DNA of 64,000 nucleotides, taken from NCBI GenBank assembly GCA_963762885.1, contig CAVXNH010000038.1:62001-126000 (forward strand), in the 5' to 3' direction. Origin of the DNA: JASHVB01 sp963762885 (GTDB lineage: Bacteria; Pseudomonadota; Alphaproteobacteria; Acetobacterales; Acetobacteraceae). Under the pieces are notes generated by a model, which saw only the letters and a list, made by a program, of their open reading frames with translations, searched no databases and was not told the origin of the DNA. Shown here piece by piece: positions 7,927 to 15,240 of this stretch; within the stretch, counting starts at the first letter, position 1; every line of letters begins with the position of its first letter. The position numbers and the translations under genes are program-made.

Positions 7927-8964
7927 ATGCTGATCGGGGCGACCCCAACGCGGCGCGGCGTGTTGCTGGCAGCAGCTTCGACTGCACTTGCGGCACCGAT
8001 GATCTGGACGCGCAACGCCAGCGCAGCGCAGCAGCTTGTGGTCCGCACGCCCGGTGGTGCGTTCGACGAGGTGAAGAAGAAGACCGTGTACGATCCGTTC
8101 CGCGAGGCCACCGGGATCGAGATCGTACCGGTCGCCTCCACTGCCGCCAAATTGCTGGCGATGTTCAAGGCGGGGCAGGTCGATATCGACGTGATCGATA
8201 CCGGCGACGACGTGCTGCTGCAACTGGAGCAGGCAGGCGCTTTGGAGCCGATGCCGTATAAGGAGTTCACGTATACCAACCCGGACGATATCGATCCTGG
8301 TGTGCGACTGACATACCAGGTCGGTTCGTTTGTCTACGCGTTTGTGCTCGGCTTCAACACCACCGCCTATCCTGTCGGCAAGGAGCCCAAGAGCTGGGCC
8401 GAATTCTGGGACATCAAGACGTTCCCCGGCACGCGCACCCTGGCGGACATGGCGTCCGGCGCACCGAACCTGGAGATTGCGCTGATCGCCGACGGTGTGC
8501 CGATGGACAAGGTCTATCCGATCGATATCGACCGCGCGTTCAAATCGATGTCGCGCATCAAGCCGGCGGTACCGAAGTTCTGGGATACCGGCGCGCTATC
8601 GGCGCAGATGCTCGCGGACAAGGAAGCCGCGATGGGCGTGATATGGAGCACGCGTGTGCAGGTTGCGGCGGATGGCGGCGCTCCGGTCGCCGCGCAATGG
8701 AACCAGAACCAGATCCTGGCGCAGGCTTACGGCTTGACCAAAGGCACGAAAAACGCCGCGGCGGGCGTGAAATTCATCGATTACAGCCTGAGCCCTGAGG
8801 TCCAGGCGCGCTGGTTGGGCGCCTACAAGGCGATCCCGGTCAACCAGAAAGCCTACCCGCAAACCGCGCCGCAATTGCTGGATCCCGCAACCAAGCTGCC
8901 GTGGACCAAGTCAAAGGGTTTCGCAACGATATTCGCTGGTGGGCGGAGAATCGAACCAGGGTGA
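7927..8964 (+). CDS. PotD-like ABC transporter substrate-binding protein (3' frameshift)
   Basis: Start at the ATG 7927, with AAGGAGAG at 7914-7921. The N-terminus is a Tat/Sec-like signal with TRR and a hydrophobic stretch ending NASA, followed by a mature spermidine/putrescine-binding fold (VVRTPGGAFDE, WAEFWD, LADKEAAMGVIWSTR). It would deliver a cationic amine to the permeases downstream. The reading frame ends at 8964 with an unrelated tail. One missing base near the AAAGGGTTTCGC run (about 8914-8922) hides the usual C-terminus RWWAENRTRVSDAW, which reads in the next frame to the TGA at 8994-8996. The restored gene is 1,071 nt (356 aa) and overlaps the next start by ATGA, which supports sequence error or recent mutation. 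Confidence 0.88.
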   Translation: MLIGATPTRRGVLLAAASTALAAPMIWTRNASAAQQLVVRTPGGAFDEVKKKTVYDPFREATGIEIVPVASTAAKLLAMFKAGQVDIDVIDTGDDVLLQLEQAGALEPMPYKEFTYTNPDDIDPGVRLTYQVGSFVYAFVLGFNTTAYPVGKEPKSWAEFWDIKTFPGTRTLADMASGAPNLEIALIADGVPMDKVYPIDIDRAFKSMSRIKPAVPKFWDTGALSAQMLADKEAAMGVIWSTRVQVAADGGAPVAAQWNQNQILAQAYGLTKGTKNAAAGVKFIDYSLSPEVQARWLGAYKAIPVNQKAYPQTAPQLLDPATKLPWTKSKGFATIFAGGRRIEPG

Positions 8965-8992
8965 GCGACGCCTGGTCGAAGTGGGTCCTGCA

Positions 8993-10093
8993 ATGAGTGC
9001 CGCACCCTTGCCGAACCCGGGCAAGGGTGCGTTGGAACTCGACGGTCTGACCAAAAGCTACGGCGAGGAACGTGTCGTCGACGCGATCACCGCCGCCATC
9101 CTTCCAGGCGAGTTCTTTTCCCTGCTCGGTCCGTCCGGCTCCGGCAAGACGACGACTCTGATGATGATCGCTGGCTTCGTCGCACCGGATGGCGGCGTGA
9201 TCCGCATGGACGGCGCCGATGTCACACGGGTACCGCCGCAGCGCCGCGGCCTGGGCATGGTATTCCAGAACTACGCGATCTTCCCGCATCTGAACGTCTT
9301 TGAGAACGTGGCGTTTCCCCTCCGCGCGCGCCGGGTGCCGGACGCGGAGCTGCGGCCGCGCGTGCAGGCAGCGTTGGAGTTGGTGCAACTTCAACGCTTC
9401 GCGCAACGCTACGCACGGCAATTGTCCGGCGGCCAGCAGCAGCGCGTGGCGATCGCCCGGGCCATCGTGTTTCAACCGAGCATCGTGCTGATGGACGAAC
9501 CGCTCGGCGCGCTCGACAAGAACCTGCGCTACGACATGCAGGTCGAAATCAAGGACATCCAGCAGCGGCTCGGCATGACGGTGGTGTATGTCACGCATGA
9601 CCAGGAGGAGGCGATGAACATGTCCGACCGCATCGCCATCATGAACCATGGTCGCATCGAACAACTCGGTCCGCCCGGCGAGATCTACGAACGCCCGGCC
9701 AACGCGTTCGTCGGCCGTTTCCTGGGCGAGGCGAACCTGATCGAGGGGACGCTGGCGGAGATCGCCGGCGGCGAGGCGGTGCTGCACACCAGCGACGGCA
9801 TCGCCCTGCGCGCGCTGATCAATCGTGCGGCGACGTCCGGACGGGCGGCGTCGCTGTTCGTGCGCCCGGAACAGCTTGAGTTCGGGGACGGCGCCGCCAA
9901 TGCCAATCGAGTGGAAGGCACGGTGCGGCGGCGCTCGTTCCTAGGCAGCATGATTCGCACTGTGGTGGAAGCAGGTGCGGCCACGGTGCTGACCGTGGAT
10001 CAGCCTAATGTGGGTGACGGTCGCAGTCCCGAAGTCGGCGAGCGCGTGACGCTAAGCTGGCCGGTGGCGCAGAGCCTGATCCTGCTGGATTGA
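8993..10093 (+). CDS. PotA-like ABC transporter ATP-binding protein
   Basis: 366 residues from the ATG at 8993; this start overlaps the frame-corrected stop of the substrate-binding gene, so the earlier in-frame ATG at 8939 is rejected. It has Walker A GPSGSGKT (46-53), Q-loop MVFQNYAIFPHLNVFENV, signature LSGGQQQRVAIARA, Walker B VLMDEPLGALD and H-loop VTHDQEEAM. A C-terminal TOBE-type domain (about 245-360, SLFVRPEQLEF) is typical of the spermidine/putrescine/Fe/maltose branch. It powers the importer with the two permeases that follow. Confidence 0.93.
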   Translation: MSAAPLPNPGKGALELDGLTKSYGEERVVDAITAAILPGEFFSLLGPSGSGKTTTLMMIAGFVAPDGGVIRMDGADVTRVPPQRRGLGMVFQNYAIFPHLNVFENVAFPLRARRVPDAELRPRVQAALELVQLQRFAQRYARQLSGGQQQRVAIARAIVFQPSIVLMDEPLGALDKNLRYDMQVEIKDIQQRLGMTVVYVTHDQEEAMNMSDRIAIMNHGRIEQLGPPGEIYERPANAFVGRFLGEANLIEGTLAEIAGGEAVLHTSDGIALRALINRAATSGRAASLFVRPEQLEFGDGAANANRVEGTVRRRSFLGSMIRTVVEAGAATVLTVDQPNVGDGRSPEVGERVTLSWPVAQSLILLD

Positions 10094-10156
10094 GCATGCG
10101 TCAACACCTCACGGGCAGGTCGCCGTGCTTTCGTGTCGCGGCCAGGCGGTCGTGCT

Positions 10157-10252
10157 TTTGTGTCATGGCCGGCGAAGGCCGGCCACCCACGTCTTTGGCG
10201 CATGCAACACCGCAAGCCGTGGATGGCCGGCCTTCGCCGGCCATGACACAAA
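10157..10252. repeat. Palindromic element, family B (CATGGCCGGC type), inside the transporter operon
   Basis: Perfect 29-bp inverted arms at 10157-10185 and 10224-10252 begin TTTGTGTCATGGCCGGCGAA. The element separates the ATPase and first permease genes of one operon, so the mRNA would carry a large hairpin there. Related elements lie at 20698-20780 and 36201-36295. Confidence 0.88.
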
Positions 10253-10259
10253 GCGCCCG

Positions 10260-11090
10260 ATGCTGAACCGCAGCGCCCTGCTGATGCTGCCGGCGTTCGC
10301 CATGCTGGCAGTGGTGTTCCTTGCCCCGCTCGGCTGGTTCTTCGTCCACACGCTGTTCATCGACAGCGATCCGTCACTGATCTGGCCGCAGATCGCCGCG
10401 GTGATCACCTCGCGCCCGATGCTACAGGCGATCCTCACCACCAACTGGATCTCGCTGCTGGTGACAGTCAGCGTCCTGCTGATGGGCTATCCGATTGCCT
10501 ATTATCTGGCGAACCGCGCCGGCCTACGCTTTGCCCTGGTGGTGTTCTGTATCGTCGTCCCGTACTTCACCAGCATCATCGTGCGGACCTATTCATGGAT
10601 GGTTTTGCTGGGCCGCACTGGGCTGATCAACCAGGCGATGCAGGCGCTCGGCCTGATCGATGCGCCATTGCCCTTGCTCTACAACAAGATCGGCATCGTC
10701 ATCGGCATGGCCTATGTGCTGCTGCCCTACATGGTGCTGACGCTGTTCGCGGCGATGAAGTCGATCGACCGCAACCTGCTGCTGGCCGCGCGCGGCATGG
10801 GAGCGACCGGCCCGATGATCTTCCGGCGCATCTACCTGCCGCTCAGCCTGCACGGCGTGATCTCCGGCGCGCTGATCGTGTTCATCCTGTCGATCGGCTT
10901 CTTCATCACCCCGGCCCTGATGGGCGGTCCATCCGATGTGATGGTGGCGATGCTGATCGAACGCTCGGTGGAGATCACACTGGACTGGCCCACAGCCGCG
11001 ATCATGTCGCTGTTCCTGCTGGTGGTGACCCTGATCCTGTATGCGATCTACTACCGGGTCACCGACGTGCGCCGGCTGATGGGAGCCTGA
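10260..11090 (+). CDS. PotB-like ABC transporter permease
   Basis: 276 residues from the ATG at 10260. The longer open frame upstream only translates the palindromic repeat. About six membrane segments are seen, starting LLMLPAFAMLAVVFLAPLGW. The EAA-loop region AARGMGATGPMIFRRIYLPLS contacts the ATPase. With the next gene it forms the heterodimeric channel of a polyamine-family importer. The coding sequence is intact, and its stop lies 3 nt before the next start. Confidence 0.92.
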   Translation: MLNRSALLMLPAFAMLAVVFLAPLGWFFVHTLFIDSDPSLIWPQIAAVITSRPMLQAILTTNWISLLVTVSVLLMGYPIAYYLANRAGLRFALVVFCIVVPYFTSIIVRTYSWMVLLGRTGLINQAMQALGLIDAPLPLLYNKIGIVIGMAYVLLPYMVLTLFAAMKSIDRNLLLAARGMGATGPMIFRRIYLPLSLHGVISGALIVFILSIGFFITPALMGGPSDVMVAMLIERSVEITLDWPTAAIMSLFLLVVTLILYAIYYRVTDVRRLMGA

Positions 11091-11093
11091 ACG

Positions 11094-11882
11094 ATGCATC
11101 GCCTGCTGCCCATCTACGTCGCACTGATCTGCGTGCTGCTGATGGCGCCGATCGTCATCGTGGTGATCCTGGCGTTCAGCGGCGCTGGGTACTTGCAGTT
11201 CCCGCCAACATCTTTCTCGCTACGCTGGTTCGTGCGGTTTCTCGGCGATGCGCAATGGCAGGCCTCGCTTTGGTATAGCCTGGTGATCGGCATCGTTGCC
11301 TGCGTGCTGGCCACCTCGGTCGGCTTCTTCGCCGCCTACGCCTTCGTGCGTGGAGCCTTCACGGCCAAGAAGCTGCTGCTGTCCTTGCTGCTGTTGCCGA
11401 TCATCGTGCCGACGGTGATCACCTCGATCGCGATGTATTTCCTGTCGGCCCGATTGCACCTGGTCGGCAACCTGCTGTGGATCGGCATCTGTCACGCGGT
11501 GATCGCCTTGCCGATCGTGCTGCTGATCCTGCTGTCCACGCTGCAAGGTGTGGACGTCAATCTTGAACGTGCGGCGCTCAGCCTGGGTGCCAGTCGGGCC
11601 CGCCTGTTCCTGCGCGTGGTGGTGCCGCTCGCCGCGCCAGGCCTGATCTCCGCCGCTTTGTTCGCCTTCCTCACGTCGTTCGACGAGCTGATCATCTCGC
11701 TCTTCCTGACCGGCATCAGGGCGCAGACCCTGCCGGTGCGCATCTGGAACAGCCTGCATCTGGAGATCGAGCCCACCATCGCCGCGGTCAGCGCCTTCCT
11801 GATCGCGATCACTGGGGTCGTGCTATTGCTCGACAGCTTGTTGCGCGGCCGGCGCGCGGCCACGATGAACGCGCAACGCTAG
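11094..11882 (+). CDS. PotC-like ABC transporter permease
   Basis: 262 residues with about six transmembrane segments. The EAA loop is AALSLGASRARLFLRVVVPLAAPG, and AALFAFLTSFDELIISLFL is typical of PotC/YdcV permeases. It starts 3 nt after the first permease gene, and the dehydrogenase-like gene follows 12 nt later. All features fit the second subunit of a cationic amine or amino-acid-like solute importer in the inner membrane. Confidence 0.92.
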   Translation: MHRLLPIYVALICVLLMAPIVIVVILAFSGAGYLQFPPTSFSLRWFVRFLGDAQWQASLWYSLVIGIVACVLATSVGFFAAYAFVRGAFTAKKLLLSLLLLPIIVPTVITSIAMYFLSARLHLVGNLLWIGICHAVIALPIVLLILLSTLQGVDVNLERAALSLGASRARLFLRVVVPLAAPGLISAALFAFLTSFDELIISLFLTGIRAQTLPVRIWNSLHLEIEPTIAAVSAFLIAITGVVLLLDSLLRGRRAATMNAQR

Positions 11883-11894
11883 GGGGCGGGAACG

Positions 11895-13146
11895 ATGACC
11901 ATGGCGCAGCACGGGGCGATCGTGATCGGAGCCGGCGTGGCGGGCCTGTCCACGGCGCTCTACCTGCAACGCGGCGGCGTTGCGGTCGCGGTGATCGACC
12001 CGCTGGGGCCTGCCGGCGGAGCATCGTTCGGCAATGCCGGCTTGCTCAGCCCTGACACCGCGGTGCCGATTGCGCTGCCCGGCATGCTGCGCAAGGTGCC
12101 GGGCTGGCTGACCGACCCGCTCGGTCCGTTGTCGGTCCGGCCATCGTATTTCCCGCGCGCGCTGCCGTGGCTCTTGCGCTGGATCGAGTTCCGGGCGCTT
12201 GCAGCGCGTGCTGGCGATCTCCGACGCCATGCGCGCGCTGCATCGCGAATCGTTGGACTGCTGGCAGGAACTGTTGGGACCGGCGCCGTATCGCGACCTG
12301 ATCCGCCCGGTCGGTCAGGTGCAAGTGTGGGAAGGCGAGGCTGACACCGCCAACGCGGCAGTGGAACGCCAGGTGCGCGAGCGCCACGGCATCCGCGCCG
12401 AGGAACTGAACGCCGACGACCTGCGCCAGATGTTCCCCGGCATCGCGCGCGAGGTGACGCGCGGCCTGCTGGTCCCCGGCAACGGCTTCACCGTCAGCCC
12501 GCAACGCAGCGTGCAGACGCTCGGAGACCTGTTCCGCCAGGAAGGCGGCGTGCTGATCAACGAGCGTGCGATGAAGCTGATCCCGCGCGAGGGCGGCGGC
12601 TGGATGGTGATGACCAACACCGCCAACCGCTCCGCCGAACACGTGGTGGTCGCGGCTGGTGCATGGTCGCGGCAATTGCTCGATCCGCTCGGCGTCAAGG
12701 TCGCGCTGGAAACCGAGCGCGGCTATCACGCCATGCTCTTCGCGCCGGAAGTCATGCCGGCGCTGCCGATCAGCAACAAGACACGCGCGTTCGGCGTGAC
12801 GCCGATGGAGGACGGATTGCGTGTCGCCGGCACGGTGGAAATCTCCGGCCTTGACGCGCCGCCGAACGAGGCACGCGCGAAGATTCTGGTGCAGCACGCC
12901 CGCCGCATGTTCCCCGCGCTGACCGGCACACAGGTGCGCTACTGGATGGGTTTCCGCCCGTCCACGCCTGACAGTTTGCCGATCCTGGGCGACGCGCCCG
13001 GCCGGCCCGGTTTGCATCTCGTGTTCGGGCACGGCCATTTCGGCATGACGGGTGGCCCGCCCAGCGGCCGTCTGGTGGCACGGCTGATCACCAGCCAGGC
13101 GCCGGGCATGGATCCCACGCCGTATTCTGCGCAGCGCTTTCGCTGA
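11895..13146 (+). pseudogene. DadA-like FAD-dependent amino-acid/amine oxidoreductase, frameshifted
   Basis: Two frames together encode one D-amino-acid dehydrogenase-type flavoprotein. Frame one from the ATG at 11895 has the FAD motif VIGAGVAGLSTALYLQRGG and SFGNAGLLSP, and reads to about LLRWI. The conserved sequence then continues one frame over (SSGRLQRVLAISDAMRALH) to the TGA at 13146, including GLLVPGNGFTVSP, HVVVAAGAWS and the C-terminal MGFRPSTPDSLPILG. The break is a single extra base near 12186; without it the gene is 1,251 nt, 416 aa. The intact remainder argues for a sequencing error or a very recent mutation. The likely role is oxidative deamination of the solute brought in by the adjacent importer. 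Confidence 0.88.
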
Positions 13147-13165
13147 AGCATGTCCAGGCGCGTCC

Positions 13166-13267
13166 TGTCATTGCGAGGAGCGCAGCGACGAAGCAATCCC
13201 CCGTCTGACGAGCCGAGGCGCGCTCCTCAGGCGGGGATTGCCGCGTCGCTGCGCGCCTCGCAATGAC
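13166..13267. repeat. Palindromic element, family A
   Basis: The element begins TGTCATTGCGAGGAGCG and ends CGCCTCGCAATGAC. The inner arms are CCCCGTCTGACGAG and a shortened CTCAGGCGGGG. It lies between the two flavoprotein genes of the polyamine-type cluster. The arms are imperfect, more diverged than in the 28861 copy. Confidence 0.85.
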
Positions 13268-13296
13268 GGAATCAAGCTCTAACGGAGCACCATAAC

Positions 13297-14625
13297 ATGG
13301 CGGACAGCAGCATCTTCCACCCCGACTTCAAACCGATGCCCTACTGGTGGGAAGCTTATCAGCCCACCGCCCAGGATCCGGCCGACCTGCCGCCTCGGGT
13401 ACGTGTCGCGATCGTCGGTGGCGGCTATGGCGGACTTTCCACCGCGTTGGAGGCCGCGAAGCACGGCATCGAGTGCATGGTGCTGGAAGCGGCGGAACTC
13501 GGCTTTGGCGCCAGCACGCGCAATGGCGGCGGCGTCAGCGGCGGCGTGAATATTGGCAAGAGTTTCTCCGGCAAGACGCTCGATCCGGAATCGGACCGGG
13601 CGCGTGCGGTGCTGACGGATGGCGCCGATGCGTTCAGCCTGATCGAGCGTCTGATCGCGGAAGAAAACATTGCCTGCCATTGGAACAAGACCGGCCGCTT
13701 CGTCGGTGCCTGGACGCCGGTACATTACGCCAGCCAGGCGAAGAAGATCGCACTGCTGAACGACGCGGCGCGTTCCGAGGCCTACATGGTCCCGCGCGAC
13801 CGCCAACGCGAAGAGATGGCGAGCGATTATTACTATGGCGGCATGGTGGTCGAGCGCTCCGCCAACCTGCACCCCGCACTCTACTATAAAGGATTGCTCG
13901 ACGCGTGCCGCGCGCGCGGCATCCCGGTCTGTGCCCGTGCCGGCGTGCAGCGCATCAACCAGCGCGACAACGGCTGGGAGGTGGTGACCGCGCGCGGCTC
14001 GGTGCAAGCGGACGAGGTGGTGATCGCCACCAATGGCTACACCGGCGACATCACGCCCGAACTGAAACGGCGCGTGGTGCCGCTGGCCAGTCACATCATC
14101 GCTACCGAGGAATTGCCGCCCGACCTCGCGGCGTCGCTGATTCCGAAACGCCGCACCCTGGCCGACACCCGGCGCGTGCTGTGCTATTATCGAATGTCGC
14201 CAGACGGCAAACGTATGATCTTCGGCGGCCGCGCGCGCTTCACCCCGGTGACGCCACAGCAGAGCGCGCCAATCCTGCATCGCTTCATGACCGATCGCTT
14301 TCCGCAATTGCGCGGCACGCGGATTACCCATGCCTGGACTGGCAACGTAGCGTTTACCCTCGACGCCCTGCCGCATATGGGCCGCCAGGACGGTATGCAC
14401 TATCTGCTCGGCTGCAACGGCAGCGGCGTCGCGATGATGACCTATCTGGGCTGGCAGACAGCACGCAAGATCGCCGGCGTCGCGAACCTGCCCTGCATCT
14501 TCGATACCGAAGAGTTTCCCACCCATCCGCTTTACACCGGCAATCCCTGGTTTCTGCCTGCGATCGGCGGATGGTATCGGCTGCGTGACGCGGTGGATCG
14601 CCGGCTGGCGTCGCTGGCGGCGTAA
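13297..14625 (+). CDS. PuuB-like FAD-dependent oxidoreductase (gamma-glutamylputrescine oxidase family)
   Basis: 442 residues. The N-terminal PYWWEAY segment, the FAD motif VGGGYGGLSTALEAAKHG (about 47-64) and TRNGGGVSGGVN are typical of DAO-fold oxidases of glutamylated amines. The central EVVIATNGYTG and C-terminal GCNGSGVAMMTYLG motifs complete the FAD site. The family oxidises secondary or primary amines to an imine/aldehyde with H2O2 or electron-carrier reduction. It is the last gene of the cluster. Together with the importer and the DadA-like gene it points to use of a polyamine or N-substituted amino acid as a carbon/nitrogen source. Confidence 0.88.
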   Translation: MADSSIFHPDFKPMPYWWEAYQPTAQDPADLPPRVRVAIVGGGYGGLSTALEAAKHGIECMVLEAAELGFGASTRNGGGVSGGVNIGKSFSGKTLDPESDRARAVLTDGADAFSLIERLIAEENIACHWNKTGRFVGAWTPVHYASQAKKIALLNDAARSEAYMVPRDRQREEMASDYYYGGMVVERSANLHPALYYKGLLDACRARGIPVCARAGVQRINQRDNGWEVVTARGSVQADEVVIATNGYTGDITPELKRRVVPLASHIIATEELPPDLAASLIPKRRTLADTRRVLCYYRMSPDGKRMIFGGRARFTPVTPQQSAPILHRFMTDRFPQLRGTRITHAWTGNVAFTLDALPHMGRQDGMHYLLGCNGSGVAMMTYLGWQTARKIAGVANLPCIFDTEEFPTHPLYTGNPWFLPAIGGWYRLRDAVDRRLASLAA

Positions 14626-14665
14626 CGACGCCTGGACAATCCATCCGAATCAGGGCGCCGGAACG

Positions 14666-14881
14666 TTACGCGGCGTACCCTGTGCGCCGCACGCAGAAGC
14701 CATTCGCCTCGACCTCGGCTCGGGTCTTGGTAAAGGCGCCGAATTTTGGTCCAGGCGGCAGTATGGCGCCCCAGAGCGATCGCCATGGTGCAAGGTCCGC
14801 TGGCAGGTTTGCTCCGTACCGGTCGTTGGAGAAGGCAAGCGCCAAAGGATCACGTCTCGATTTGAACACATAGATCTGCAT
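14666..14881 (-). CDS. Small hypothetical protein (MQIYVFKS-type)
   Basis: 71 residues from the ATG at 14881. The sequence MQIYVFKSRRDPLALAFSND, the middle LPADLAPW, and a C-terminal amphipathic segment look like a small soluble alphaproteobacterial family of unknown function. The upstream open frame to 15019 looks non-coding. It is convergent with the oxidoreductase gene, ending 40 nt from its stop. The Shine-Dalgarno (GGGGCAATG) is weak. No function is proposed. Confidence 0.6.
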   Translation of the reverse strand: MQIYVFKSRRDPLALAFSNDRYGANLPADLAPWRSLWGAILPPGPKFGAFTKTRAEVEANGFCVRRTGYAA

Positions 14882-15077
14882 GTCGGTATCATTGCCCCGC
14901 ATCCCGATGGATGCAAGCACATGGGCGTCGAGGCGCTCCGTGCAGGATGTCGCCGTTGTGGACCAACTAGGCAAACGCATGAGACTGCGTCCGTTTCGAA
15001 TATCGTGCGCTGACCTCACAGCATGGCCGTGGTTGCAACGTCGTTACTGCATCCGAGTCCTACCAACTCGTAATACG

Positions 15078-15164
15078 ATTGACGTACGGCACGGACCGCC
15101 TCCACCGTCATGACCGGGTCAAGTCCGGCCATGACCGTTGGTGCGGTCCGTGCCGTACGTCAAT
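15078..15164. repeat. Palindromic element, family C (22-bp perfect arms)
   Basis: The arms ATTGACGTACGGCACGGACC... at 15078-15099 and the exact complement at 15143-15164 enclose a GTCATGACCGG/CCGGCCATGAC core resembling family B. It is followed by AAGGCGCTTGGTATT, a tail nearly matched after the 20698-20780 element (TGGCGCTTGGCATT). It lies in the 221-nt gap upstream of the sulfatase gene and could shape that gene's leader. Confidence 0.8.
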
Positions 15165-15240
15165 CCTTAAGGCGCTTGGTATTCGACCGCGCGCCGTACA
15201 TGATTCCGCCAGTTTTGCTCACTCATAGGGGAAACGCCGC

